Assembly (NCBI GenBank): GCA_934045075.1
Contig: OW203723.1
Coordinates: 18,584,035 to 18,648,034 of the forward strand
DNA from: Yponomeuta sedellus
Taxonomy: Eukaryota; Arthropoda; Insecta; Lepidoptera; Yponomeutidae
Direction: 5' to 3'
DNA: 64,000 bases
A model generated the notes under the pieces. That model made no database searches, was not told where the DNA came from, and was given only the letters and a program-made list of their open reading frames with translations. The translations under genes and the position numbers were made by a program. Shown here piece by piece: positions 43,510 to 53,742 of this stretch. The first letter of the stretch is position 1. Each line of letters begins with the position of its first letter.

Positions 43510-44079
43510 AAAAGAGGAAGTAAGTGAATATGGAATTGATTTAATAATAAGTTAAGTTAATTAGTGATCATGTGTGGTGTTTACGAAAGTTTTAGTTTGA
43601 AAGTTCTCAATATGTTTTATTATAAACATTTATCAAATTCTGTCAAGCCGTTTTGCATAAAGAAACTTACATGCATACATACAAACGAAAGCTGGCGTAT
43701 TGTATGCCAGCCCTAATATCTTTAATAGGTTCTTATATGTATTTATCGGTGGGTAATTAATAAGATATTTTTTTCTCTTAAAGTTAAGATTTATGGGCCA
43801 GGAATAATGTGCCCCCGCAGTAATGTAAGCTGAGGTGACGCGGAAGCGCGCGCCAGTGAAAAAAGTTGCGCCTAGTGTGAGTGGCGGCATGCGGCAGGTC
43901 GAGACAGGGATAAAGGGTTCTTGAAATCAAATGAAGAGTGAATCTTATCTCAGACGATCAGATGAGGAGCGGGGGCTAAGGTTCTGGGCTGTTTAGCCAA
44001 TGTCCTAGACTAGGTTTTAAAAATAGTTGCGAAGATTTCTCATGTTTTCTTTAGACAAAAACGTATCACAAAACAAGTG
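43510..44079. other. Unassigned DNA
   Basis: Nothing recognised. Confidence 0.4.
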
Positions 44080-44468
44080 AAGCGCTCGTGGCCTAGGCGA
44101 ACCGAGTGATTGGAATCAATCATTTGAGCGAAGCATTGAATTAATTCAATGAGTGAAGCAACAACAGGCGCGGTTAGTTGCAAGATGGGGACCGTCCCGT
44201 GACTACCGCTAGTGGCATTTTTCCGAGCGCTTCCGTGCTTCGCAAGGCACGTAATGCCGTTGGTGCCGGCTGTCATGTAATGGCAATCGTTAAACCATGT
44301 CAGAGGCCTTATGGGCGGCTTGATAACTTCTGACAGTAAGACCCGCCACTGTCTTACAATCCTCCACCAACCCGGACTTGGCCCCCGTGGTGGAGTATGG
44401 CCTTACCTTCCTGTGATGCAGGAAGAGACCCGTGCCCCAGCAGTGGGGACATACAAGGTTTGATAACG
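44080..44468 (+). mobile_element. 5S-SINE, full length with small insertion
   Basis: From 'gaagcgctcgtggcctag' to 'acatacaaggtttgataacg'. A 28-bp insertion with inverted symmetry ('gcattgaattaattcaatg') lies in the head at about 44132-44160. Confidence 0.92.
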
Positions 44469-44897
44469 ATCTGTGACTTCATTTGACGTTTACGTCCTTT
44501 TAGAATAAGACGAAATTCAAACAGAAAATTATGAATGAAAATCATCGAGATTCCGAAAATAAAAAAATATGGGTCGTTTTATTTTGTATCTAGTTTCCTT
44601 TAAGACTATACACATAGGTATACTAAAAATTAAATGTCGTCAATTATTATGTTTGCGGCAACCCTAGGCGTCCACTGGCTCATTTTGTCGTCTGTAACTC
44701 CCAGGGCAGTAATATTACGATATAGACCTATATATTCAGAGCCCGAGATAATTTAATAACCGACGTATTTAGTGAAAGAGATACGTCGATATGATCAGTT
44801 GATTACATCAGTGATATTTTTATGATTGTACGTATCGACTACTTACACATTTTCATTTTTGTTATGTATACCACTTTTTGACACACATAGTATAAAT

Positions 44898-45425
44898 TGT
44901 GTGCAGCCGAAACATCTCCAAAAGAGCTACTCGTAGATTGGCTATTCATTTACAGCAGGTTGTCATTCATGCCAGGCCGGCCTAGAAGACGATGGAGAGA
45001 TGATCTCCTCAAGCATCTGCCGGAGTGGTCTGAGGTGGCCCAGGACAGAAAACTCTAGACTGAATTAGTGGAGGCTACGTAAAAAAAAGTATTCAGGGTT
45101 TCAGTTAGGTACATAAGTAACATTGTGTACATATTAGTCTCTAAATAACATAACATAACATTTACATACAGGCACATACATTGCTTCTGGCCCCACACTA
45201 GGATACCCTGTGTCGTGGGAACCAGAAACAACGACATCACAAACATGTAAACATCCAAGACCTGGGGTTTTTTTTGTTCCCAGCCGGGATTCGAACCCGG
45301 GACCTCTTGCATGGCAGGTAGATGCACTACCGCTACGCCACAGAGGTCGTCAAATTATTGGTGATGGCAGTGTATAACGCCTCAACATTGTATTACACAG
45401 TGTTATTTAAGTAACTATTTAAAAG
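44898..45425 (+). mobile_element. LINE C-terminus and 3' UTR, split by SINE-D
   Basis: 'ccgaaacatctccaaaagag' (44907) repeats part of the LINE at 45430. At 44970-45075 the frame reads ARPGRPRRRWRDDLLKH, LPEWSEVAQDR, stop, then the 3' UTR 'gtttcagttaggtacataag'. SINE-D (45127-45350) interrupts; the UTR resumes with 'tattggtgatggcagtg' and 'acacagtgttatttaagtaa'. The uninterrupted order is seen at 55315-55490. Confidence 0.75.
45127..45350 (-). mobile_element. SINE-D, full length
   Basis: Minus strand: head 'gacctctgtggcgtagcggt', anticodon arm with GCC as in tRNA-Gly, B-box 'gggttcgaatcccgg', body 'catgtttgtgatgtcg', end 'cagggtatcctagtgtgggg', 3' tail of AACAT-type repeats. Inserted in a LINE 3' UTR; target duplication probably about 5 bp (aat(a/t)a), imperfect. 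Confidence 0.85.
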
Positions 45426-45429
45426 GAAG

Positions 45430-46202
45430 GGTATGAACATTAATGTGTGTAAGACGAAAGTACTGGTCTTTGAAAAATATGATGAAATGACTGAGTGCAA
45501 GATAACGATTAGAGGCGAAAGAGTGGAACAAGTAAAAGAATTTGTTTATTTGGGGAGATTGTTTACGAGAGATGGAAAATGTGAAGGTGATATAGAAAGA
45601 GCGGGAAATTGTGTAAACGGTGCCTTGCACTCCATTGTGTGCAGCCGAAACATCTCCAAAAGAGCTAGATTGGTTATTCATAATGGTGTGCTGGTCCCAA
45701 CACTTATGTGTTGGGACATAAGTGTGTAGCGAGACCTGGGTGTGGCAAAAGAAGGAAGAAAGTAGAATTAATGTAGTAGAAATGAGGTCCTTGAGAAGTA
45801 TGCGTAGTGTTACATTGAATGACAGGATACGCAATAGTCTGATTAGAGAACGCTGTGGACTGAAAGAAGATGTAGTGACTAGAATTGGTTTGGACATGTG
45901 GAGAGGATGAAGGAAAAAATATTGACGAAACAAATATATATTGCGAATGTGAGTGGAAGGGCTGGTAAGGGACGTCCCAGGTGGACATACAGCGACCAAA
46001 TAGGTCGCTGTATTCCCACCTGGGACGTATTAGTATTAGCAAAGGGGAAAATATAAAGTACCCAGAACCGGCGTGCGTGCATGCAACGACTTATGAACGT
46101 TTATGAAGCGAAGGTGATCTGTCAGGTTCGTGGCAAGTGGCAGTTCCTGATCTCTGCCAACCCCTTTGGGATACAGGCGTGAGGTTATGTATGTATGTAT
46201 AG
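45430..46202 (+). mobile_element. LINE reverse-transcriptase 3' part, broken
   Basis: Frame 1 (45433-45714) encodes MNINVCKTKVLVFE... and VKEFVYLGRLFTRDGKCEGDI...NGALHSI..., typical of the thumb and C-terminal region of RTE/Jockey-like reverse transcriptases. The frame shifts at 45700-45725 through a small inverted duplication and continues as ETWVWQKKEESRINVVEMRSLRSM...DRIRNSLIRERCGL (45722-45900), then '..TKQIYIANVSGRAGKGRPR'. A second inverted duplication at 45972-46028 ends it. The 3' UTR 'gcgaaggtgatctgtcaggt' leads to a (TATG)n tail at about 46185-46202. Confidence 0.85.
45972..46028. repeat. 26-bp foldback inside the LINE
   Basis: Arms 45972-45997 and 46003-46028 match with 2 mismatches ('acgtcccaggtgg' against 'ccacctgggacgt') around 'aaata'. 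Confidence 0.9.
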
Positions 46203-46255
46203 TATAAAAAATTATATAACTAGGAAATATGTTTTTTTATACTTATGAGACAGAT

Positions 46256-46450
46256 ACATACATAGATAGATAGAGAAAACATTATTGCACAACCAGAAAA
46301 AAGAATGCAACCACGATTTCTTAATTCTATGAAATGTTATACAATTTGCGGTCTTGCCGCTTATCGCGATCCCTTCTAGACAACCCGTTAGATGGAGTGG
46401 AATGCATGAAGAATATAGTCGTTAGGTGCATTTGCATAAATAATAAAATC
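46256..46450 (-). mobile_element. LINE 3' end (group L)
   Basis: Minus strand: 'gactatattcttcatgcatt' and 'gttgtctagaagggatcgcg' upstream, 'ggttgtgcaataatgttttc' downstream, then (TATC)n. Confidence 0.6.
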
Positions 46451-46589
46451 GAAAATATATTGATACCAAGTAGCAATTATACGTGAATGAAATAAAACCG
46501 AAATTCCTATTCAAAGTAACACACATCGTACACAAACTCTGAGCACCTAAGTAACTTATTCAAAACCTATATCCATAAGAATAAAAACA

Positions 46590-46661
46590 GGGCCCGTCCG
46601 GGATTTGAACCCGGGACCTCTCACACCCAAAGCGAGAATCATGCCCCTAGACCAACGGGCC
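46590..46661 (-). tRNA. tRNA-Pro (anticodon UGG)
   Basis: A 72-nt cloverleaf on the minus strand. The acceptor GGCCCGT pairs with ACGGGCC plus discriminator C. The anticodon arm CTCGC-TTTGGGT-GTGAG has one G-U pair and anticodon TGG. The T arm CCGGG-TTCAAAT-CCCGG is perfect. A T5 run (from 'tgtttttat') follows as an RNA polymerase III terminator. Internal A and B boxes are intact and CCA is not encoded, as in eukaryotes. It reads proline codons CCN, mainly CCA. It differs from the copy at 51292 by one base in the anticodon stem. Confidence 0.95.
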
Positions 46662-46787
46662 ACCTAAATATCACCACCAAAATACTAAGTAAGTCATAAA
46701 AATGGCTTTAAGAACTATGCAGGCTAGCTGTAGAACAATAGCGATTCATTAAGAACAATGTTTACTTTCTTCGTATATTCGTATATT

Positions 46788-46850
46788 CACCCGGTTTCTC
46801 GCACGTTAACAATCCGTTAACTAGCTTGTTTACAGCTTGTTTGGTACTTT
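46788..46850. mobile_element. T2 element, one arm
   Basis: 'ccggtttctcgcacgttaac' and 'aatccgttaactagcttgtt'. Confidence 0.45.
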
Positions 46851-47060
46851 GGTATAAAAAAAAAAGTGGGTAAGCAGTTACGGTAAGCAAACATATCGAA
46901 ATGTAGGAGTCGTAATAAATGATCTCCACCATAAACGCTTTTTTATTTAATAAGTAATACATAAATCTATCATGTTTCCCTGTGTTCAACATTCTTTTAA
47001 AAGTACTTTTACTATACTTAAAAAAATAAATATTCATGGACATATCACACAGATCTATTT

Positions 47061-47261
47061 AGCCCTATACTAAGTACAACCAAATGACTTGTGTTATAGG
47101 TGCTAACGCGACGATAGATTTAATACAATAAATACATAGATAACATCCAAGACCCGAGACAAACTAAAAAAGTTCTTATCCTAGTTTGACCCGGCCGGGG
47201 ATCGAACCCGAGACCTTCGGTTTTACAGTCAGCGTGCCGAACCGTTGCGCCACCGAGGCCG
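47061..47261 (-). mobile_element. SINE-C, full length
   Basis: Same order as 30343-30535: tRNA-like head 'cggcctcggtggcgcaacgg', B-box 'gggttcgatccccgg', then 'ctcgggtcttggatgttatc'. Confidence 0.85.
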
Positions 47262-47370
47262 TCACTTAGGTACCTACTACTTAGGTAGCCCATTTTTCTA
47301 GACAACTAGCTAGAAATGGATAAAATAAAAAGATAGTATTTTCTAACAACTCACGATGCTCATACATAAA

Positions 47371-47787
47371 GCCAGTTTCTGAATTGAGAATTTCGTTAAC
47401 TAAAACGTTAACTGTAGTGATGTCGTCTAAAATTTCTCAGAAAAGAGCGTGACAGAATGTTACTCTAAGTATTTAGTTAAAGTAACGTTCTTTAAGTTCT
47501 TTAAGAACGTTACTTTAATTATTAACTTAAGTAGCGTTCTGTCACGCTCAAAGTTGTCAATTCTCAATTAAGGCTAGGCGCGCACGGGTTACTTTTGTCA
47601 CCGTGACTGTTTCGTCACTCTTGTCAAGACCGGGGTATGTATGGAGATGTGCGTATGTTACGACGTGACAACTGGGTGACATTTCGCGCATCTCCATACA
47701 AATCTACGGAGTGACGAAACAGTCACGGTGACAAAAGTAACCCGTGCGCACTTAGCCTTAGTAAAATTCTCAATTTAGAAACCGGCC
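47371..47787. mobile_element. T5 MITE interrupted by another MITE
   Basis: Outer ends 'gccagtttctgaattgagaa' and 'ttctcaatttagaaaccggc' are T5 TIRs. The interior holds 'gagcgtgacagaatgttac' and its near-inverse 'gtagcgttctgtcacgctc'. A second element occupies 47571-47758. Confidence 0.85.
47571..47758. mobile_element. MITE with 48-bp TIRs and TA duplication (group T9)
   Basis: 'cacgggttacttttgtcacc' and 'gtgactgtttcgtcac' at the left mirror the right arm almost perfectly. Ends AGGCTA...TAGCCT, flanked by TA on both sides (47569-47570, 47759-47760), the target choice of Tc1/mariner-type elements. No transposase. Confidence 0.85.
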
Positions 47788-47917
47788 AATAGTAATTTAA
47801 ATTAAAGAACAGTAGAACAAAGAAGATGGTTTCAAGCTTTGCTCAGCCAGTGCTAAGTAAATATCATCAACCTGTGTCGGCCCGCTGCGAAAAACTAAAA
47901 GTCACTTAAGCATAGAC

Positions 47918-48045
47918 CACCTACCCTCACTACAATAATTGACCGTACTCGCCAATTCAGTCTACCAGTGACCACGGCCACTGCAACGTTGCTGAAGTGT
48001 CGGGAAGGAAGGTAGTTCCGTTTTACCTACTATATAATCGCGACT
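47918..48045. mobile_element. T1-related fragment
   Basis: 'gaccacctaccctcactac', 'gaccgtactcgccaattcag', 'accacggccactgcaacgtt', 'ccgttttacctactatataa'. Confidence 0.6.
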
Positions 48046-48049
48046 AATG

Positions 48050-48215
48050 ATATCAACCCTTTGTATGTCCTCGAAGGAAGGTTATTACATACTCCACGAA
48101 GGGGTCCGAGCTCAGGTGGTTGGAGGATTGTAAGACAGTGTCGGTACTTAGTGTCAGAAGTTATCAAGGCTTCTGAAATAGCTTAACGACTGTCATTACA
48201 TGACAGCCAGTGCCA
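48050..48215 (-). mobile_element. 5S-SINE, 3' portion, diverged
   Basis: 'tatcaaccctttgtatgtcc', 'ggaggattgtaagacagtg', 'gtcattacatgacagcc'. Abuts the T1 fragment. Confidence 0.8.
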
Positions 48216-49489
48216 ACCTCTCTATATAACCGAAATAAAAAGATACTAGTCTACTAATATCGAGTTACATTCAGTAAGATCGTGACGGTGCCTTTTAAAA
48301 GTTATTAGATTCCTTCTACCTCTACTTTAGTTAGCAAAGCACTCTAGCCTGAGTTCTACTCCACTTTTATCGCGGACAAAGTCAGGACACTCAGTGCAAA
48401 TTAATTTCGTCACAGATCTCGAGAGTGGCTCTCGTTCGCTCATTCGTGTACTTTTAATTCCGCCATTCCTTAGCTGGGGTCTCGGCGGATCTTATTTCAT
48501 TAGTTGACTGCGCGGCTCTTGCTCCCAGTCGAGGTTGAGGCCGTGTTGATGCCTTTCCTAAGTATTTCTTCACGAAGTAGTTAAAAATACAGTGCTATTT
48601 TCAAAACATTTAATAGCTGAAACTCTTTTACAATTAAGTGTTTAATAAAAACTGTATTTGCACGGATATTTACTCGTTTAAATTTAAACAAAAGTTTAAA
48701 TACTCCAAACTACCCATTTCCAACTCCAGCGTCAGTTGTTCCGAGAACTCGATTCACATATTTAATTTAATTATTATAGGAAAACTTACATAAATTAAAA
48801 CTGAGAGCCAATGATAACTTTTCTCTGATAGAAATATTAATTTTACTACAAAACGCATTAATACATACAAAATTTCGCTCATTCTAAATCCAATATACAC
48901 TCGATACATAAATATGTATAGTGTCAATTAATATATTTCAATAAAGAAATACGAATATTATTGAAGCATCGTTCAATCTATTCAGATTCAAATGGTCAAG
49001 GATCTATTGCAAAGAGTTACTGAAGTCTGAGCTAATAGATTTACGTACGCTACGTATATTGTCGCAAAACAAATCTCTGCTGCTGTTTACTCTGCAAAGT
49101 TGATTTATGACCGAGCGCATCTCTCTTTTGCCGATTAGTATTAACTTGGAAACGTATAGAATACACTTACTATGGGAGAGTAGGTAGATGTAGGTAAAGG
49201 GATTGGATATGACGTAATGGATTGGTGTACTTTTAATTCCGCCATTCCTTAGCTGAGATCTCTGCAAACGGCACTGGTTGACGGACTCACTAGTTGACTT
49301 AACTGTTGTTGCCGCTTGTAGTGGTTTGGTTGGTTTTGGTGTTCAACATTAGTAGGTATTAATATTGATCGTAACAAACTATCTCAGAGAAAAAAAAGGA
49401 AGACATTTAAAATACAAGAAAAGAAAAGCCCTACCATTCATAGTTACAAGGAAAAAACAACAGAAATACAAATTGTATAACATTACTTA
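48216..49489. other. Mostly unique DNA with a 31-bp duplicated motif
   Basis: The same 31 bp ('gtgtacttttaattccgcca' onward to 'ttccttagctg') occur at 48446-48476 and 49225-49255. The flanks are not related to known repeats. The block 48420-48550 is more GC-rich than its surroundings. Confidence 0.6.
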
Positions 49490-49555
49490 GAATTAAGAAA
49501 TCATAGTTGTATTTTTTTTCTGGTTGTGCAATAAAGTGTTCTCTATATCTACAAA
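49490..49555 (+). mobile_element. LINE 3' end (group L)
   Basis: 'taagaaatcatagttgtatt', 'ggttgtgcaataaagtgttc'. Confidence 0.6.
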
Positions 49556-50314
49556 ATGGAACAGGGCAAAGTCGGAGCACACATTCTGTGGTGTAGCAAA
49601 GGTGCTACAAAGGGTATTTGACTGAATATTGTACTACCCTCAGCGATGGTTCAGAGGATGGCACAGGAAGAGCCCTCCACTGTCATTAAGCTGGAAAGCT
49701 ATAGTACCGCGTCGGACAATAACGTAACTCGTCCAAGTAAATAGCAGGGAATTGTGTCGCTCAGTGTTTGCCAGAAGATTCCGATCCGTTCATATTTTAA
49801 CGGCTTCTAGGCCTTGCACGCCTACTAGAAATGTACATAGGTACAGTCGCATGCACTAACATGTTAGAACCTTGTCACAATAACCTCTTCTTCTCTGAAG
49901 TATGAGAAATTGACTGTTGACTTTGACAAGGTACTGAAGTGCATACAAGTTAGTGCACGTGACCTTGCAATAGTGTAACTGCATCAAAAACTACACCTCA
50001 TCAAATAACTTCTCAGCAAACTGTGTCTATCATAAAAATCCGAATCCGCACAGAACGAAATTAATTTCCACCAAACCGAATTCACCTAAAAAATCAAAAT
50101 ACATAAATTTTTACTAAATTGCGTTTTATCCATTTTTGTGAGCATGTATTTTTTGGGGATCTACCCACTTCAGGAAGTATTTGTGTTTTGGTATAAATTA
50201 AATTTATTTAAAATCATTATTTATGGTTCTAAGTTAGATTGAAAATAAAATTTTTGGTGAGCGTTTAAATTATACCTTTCTTTAACTGCCCTACTTAATA
50301 CGCGATTTTTTTTT
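49556..50314. other. Unassigned DNA
   Basis: Nothing recognised. Confidence 0.4.
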
Positions 50315-50431
50315 ATGTAGCCTAAATACGTCCCACTGCAGGGTGAGTGCGTGCCACCGTGGACTGGCGCTGAGGTAGTTTAACTCCTCAGAATCTCAGG
50401 TTTCCTCACGATGTTCTCCTTCATTCGGAAA
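50315..50431 (-). mobile_element. SINE-B with deletion
   Basis: 'tagcctaaatacgtcccact', 'gcgctgaggtagtttaactc', 'aggtttcctcacgatgttct'. Confidence 0.65.
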
Positions 50432-50819
50432 AAATATGCTAAGGAAAAAGTCTAACTAATAGCCTTTTCACAAATCCTTCGGTCAGATAGTCAAATTCAT
50501 CGAACAACGATTTTGCAAAACCTGGTCTCAGTTAGGTACGCAATGTACAAAAAAAGACATCTTTAATAAATTATAACGACGTTAATTAATAATTCGGCAT
50601 TATGATTGTAACAGCCTCAAAAACGATAAAAAAACCAGAGACTCATAGGCCCATTGTCATCATTCTATATAGAAGCGACTGCCCTGTTTTGATTGATGCC
50701 CCATTTAATTACATTTTTTGCTTCAACAATGTATAAATCGAGGCTTTCGTGGAAATTGAATTTCTGGACACGGACTAATGTATTATTTTTAAGAGGGAGA
50801 AGAGTAAACAAACTTTTGG

Positions 50820-51150
50820 ATGCTTAAAACTGAGCGCGGCAGGCCGCTCTCTCGCGGTCGACTTCCTCCCAAATTTACGATTGTAAATAGGTCGTCTTTA
50901 TTTATTTATTTATTTATTTATGGGCGAGTAATTCGATGAATCCGTATAATTACAGTCGGCATTAAGATGATTCTCCCGGGTACAGCGCCCGGCAAAGTGG
51001 GGTAAGGCTTTAAAACTTGGAAATGTCCGGGCGCGCGCGGGCTTAATGCTTTTGGCGAAATTAGAATTGTACACTTTTACTTCGCGGATTCGTAGTTAGG
51101 TCGCGGGGCTTAAGTGCTTTTAGTGGGGAATTAGGTGCCTATAAAATCTG
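50820..51150. promoter_or_regulatory. GC-rich noncoding block with (TTTA)n
   Basis: Contains 'gcgcggcaggccgctctctc', a (TTTA)6 run at 50897-50921 ending in 'tttatgggcgag', and 'gtccgggcgcgcgcgggctt'. No ORF. Possible conserved regulatory DNA near the tRNA gene. Confidence 0.25.
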
Positions 51151-51291
51151 CGATGTTCCAGTGGACTAAATTAATGGACGTTCAAATTGTTCCATTTTGT
51201 TGGGATCCGCGGAAGAATAACTTTGTTTGAACAGTTGGTTCAGTTTGTTACGAGTGGGTGTAGTGAACTCTTTTGGTTCTAGGCAACAGGT

Positions 51292-51363
51292 GGCCCGTTG
51301 GTCTAGGGGCATGATTCTCGCTTTGGGTGCGAGAGGTCCCGGGTTCAAATCCCGGACGGGCCC
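51292..51363 (+). tRNA. tRNA-Pro (anticodon UGG)
   Basis: A 72-nt cloverleaf: acceptor GGCCCGT/ACGGGCC with discriminator C, anticodon arm CTCGC-TTTGGGT-GCGAG (anticodon TGG, fully paired stem), T arm CCGGG-TTCAAAT-CCCGG. The D region 'ggtctaggggcatgatt' matches insect tRNA-Pro. A TTTT terminator follows at about 51366. It decodes proline in cytosolic translation. It lies 4.6 kb from, and opposite in orientation to, the tRNA-Pro at 46590, so the pair may be a dispersed duplication. Confidence 0.96.
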
Positions 51364-51512
51364 TATTTTGGACCAAACTGTAACCTAACTTCGCGCTATC
51401 TATTGTGAATCTTATTTAAAGGTTGACTATTTCAAGGATTTTTGATAATAAAAAATATTCTTAACAATGTTATTTTCTTTATTTATTTTTATTTAGTTAT
51501 TTACATTCACAC

Positions 51513-51612
51513 TCTCACGTCTGTATCCGAGAGGGATAGGCAGAGACCAGGTACTGCCACTTGCCACAATCCCGACAGATCACCTACGCTTCATCAACGT
51601 GATTATATATAA
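51513..51612 (-). mobile_element. LINE 3' untranslated fragment
   Basis: 'cactctcacgtctgtatccg', 'gcagagaccaggtactgcca', 'cgacagatcacctacgcttc': the reverse of the 3' UTR at about 46105-46180. Confidence 0.7.
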
Positions 51613-51621
51613 TTTTTATTT

Positions 51622-51655
51622 TACTCACTTAATAAGTGAGTACTTATTAAGTGAG
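51622..51655. repeat. 15-bp perfect hairpin
   Basis: 'actcacttaataagt' and 'acttattaagtgagt' around 'gagt'. Confidence 0.85.
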
Positions 51656-52139
51656 TACAACAGATGACAACCGGATACCTATATGAAATTAAAAGTGTAT
51701 GGTTCTGAGACGGACTGCCCCCCAAAACATACGCACACATTCGTTTAGGCATAACTTAAAATTATGTAGAGTGGAAGACAATCAGAAACAAAAATCTTCT
51801 GCAATTGACGACACCACAGGCGAATATTCAGATTATGAGATATTTATATAAGTCGCTGTCTAGTTTCTGAAGGTTCTAAGATGGAGAGCCTCCATTCACC
51901 AACCAATCTCTTTGGCAACATCAATCCACCCTCATTATTTTCCTGATTTTCACAAAAGAAATCGGGACGCATCATCAACGGGGAGTATTCTCAAAACAGT
52001 AATTATGTCCGCTTTTACCCTACTGCGAAAAGAAATATGGTTTATGTTTTTCGCTCGTAAGCTTGTATGTTTGTACTATAGTTGTCTTATGACCACGCAG
52101 AAGGCAAATATCTGAACCATTTTTTACAAATAAGGCGTC
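51656..52139. other. Unassigned DNA
   Basis: Nothing recognised. Confidence 0.4.
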
Positions 52140-52345
52140 AATTGTGATGGCTGTCAAGCAATGGCAGTCGTAAAGCCATGACAGAGGCCTTACCGGGGCT
52201 TGATAATTTCTGATAGGAGGCCCGCTGCCTTATATTCCTCCAACAATACGGACTTGGCCTCCATGGTGGCAATATCCTAACCTAACTGCAATGCAGGAAA
52301 ATACCCGTACCCCAGCAGTAGGGACATAGAAAGGGTTGATACCAA
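52140..52345 (+). mobile_element. 5S-SINE, 3' portion, old
   Basis: 'caatggcagtcgtaaagcc', 'ccttatattcctccaacaat', 'acatagaaagggttgatacc'. Head missing, many substitutions. Confidence 0.8.
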
Positions 52346-53081
52346 ATGAGTCAATTGACTTTATAACCAGTGACTTTATTTACTTTTTAAATTTAAAGTA
52401 CTCACTTAGCCCTAGGTTAGGAATTTTTAGCAGTCGGTTATATTTTTTTGTAATAAGTTTTGTGACAAAACGTCTTGAATTCAGGATGAAAGTGAGGGCT
52501 TAGAAGCATTTGAAAGAAGTCATCTACCACTTGATTGATGGCCGTGACAGATTTATTATGTTAATGCCACGGCTTCTATAGACGCTCGCGGTTAATGAAT
52601 AACGTTTTTTGTTAATATAAATGAACTTCTCAGTATTTATTATTTTTTTAATAGATCGAAAATGTGATACTGAATTAGGAACATTTAAGTTGTAAATTTT
52701 ATGTGAAAATCAATCTAAATCAACGCAGCTTAAATTGCTTTCTAAACAGCGTCCTACATGGAGGACAAAGCGAGTTCTTTCCTGTGCCTATCAGCTGATG
52801 AAATCCCCGCTTCCCTCAGCCTTCAGCCAATGGTGTCAGATGATAGCGTCCACGACAATAGTGGACAGGCATCGGGCAAGTATCGACAATAGACTGCGCC
52901 GAGTAAACTAGAAGCTCAGACAGCGTAGGCTTGTGGTTACAAATAGCAGTAGAAACACTTCATATAAACGCGTGCTGACAAAAAAAGATAGGTGAATACA
53001 TATGATGTAAATATAAACAATATAAACCCATATAATATAAACTTATATGCATCACAACTCCTGATTATATTCTTTTTTTTT
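52346..53081. other. Unassigned DNA
   Basis: Nothing recognised. Confidence 0.4.
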
Positions 53082-53226
53082 TTAATTCACTAACCCGTGT
53101 TAAGGAACAATTTTAAAAACCTATCTAGAAGCTAAACATTCCACCCATGCTGGGACGATTAGCCAGAGGTCGCGGGTTCGAGTCCCGGCTTCGGTGGAAT
53201 TTTTAGCCTCTAAATAGGTTTTTAAA
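53082..53226. mobile_element. SINE-A pair in inverted orientation
   Basis: 53090-53155 reverse ('aaaacctatctagaagctaa', 'attccacccatgctggga'), then 53157-53226 forward ('ttagccagaggtcgcgggtt', 'tttttagcctctaaatagg'). Same arrangement as 38682-38857. Confidence 0.8.
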
Positions 53227-53280
53227 ATCACAACTACTGCCTATCGCAGAATAGCAATTTCAAGCGCTGCGGCATACCGC

Positions 53281-53330
53281 ATTAATAACGTTTGAAGTGT
53301 TAGCATACTAGCACCTCAAACGCTATTAAT
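53281..53330. repeat. 22-bp imperfect palindrome
   Basis: Arms 53281-53302 and 53309-53330 ('attaataacgtttgaagtg' against 'cacctcaaacgctattaat'), 3 mismatches. Confidence 0.8.
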
Positions 53331-53384
53331 AGGTAGTTTCGTAGTTTTTTTCGTTCCAAATAAGTGCTTGTAAATTTTCTGACA

Positions 53385-53742
53385 TAGCTTAACGACTGCC
53401 ATTATATGACAGCCGGCACCAACGGCTTAACGTGCCTTGCGAAGCACGGAAGCGCTCGGAAAAATGCCACTAGCAGTAGTCACGGGACGCTCACCCATCC
53501 CGTACCTGACCGCGCCTGTTGTTGCTTAACCAAGTGATTGATTCCAATCACTCGGTTTGCCTAGGCCACGAGCGCTTCGAGGCCTTATGGGCGGCTTGAT
53601 AACTTCTGACAGTGAGGCCCGCCACTGTCTCATAATCCTCCACCAACCCGGACTTGGCCCCCGTGGTGGAGTATGGCCTAACCTTCCTGCGATGCAGGAA
53701 GAGACCCGTGCCCCAGCAGTGGGGACATATAAGGGTTGATAA
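53385..53742. mobile_element. 5S-SINE with precisely inverted 5' half
   Basis: 53385-53579 is the SINE 5' half on the minus strand, ending in its 5' terminus 'ccacgagcgcttc'. 53580-53742 is the 3' half on the plus strand, starting 'gaggccttatgggcgg'. In full-length copies the two halves meet at '..catgtca/gaggcc..'. No SINE sequence is lost at the join. Confidence 0.92.

Noticed and set aside
45415..45999. 194-codon minus-strand ORF
   Set aside because: It is antisense to the LINE reverse-transcriptase remnant on the plus strand and has no motif of its own.
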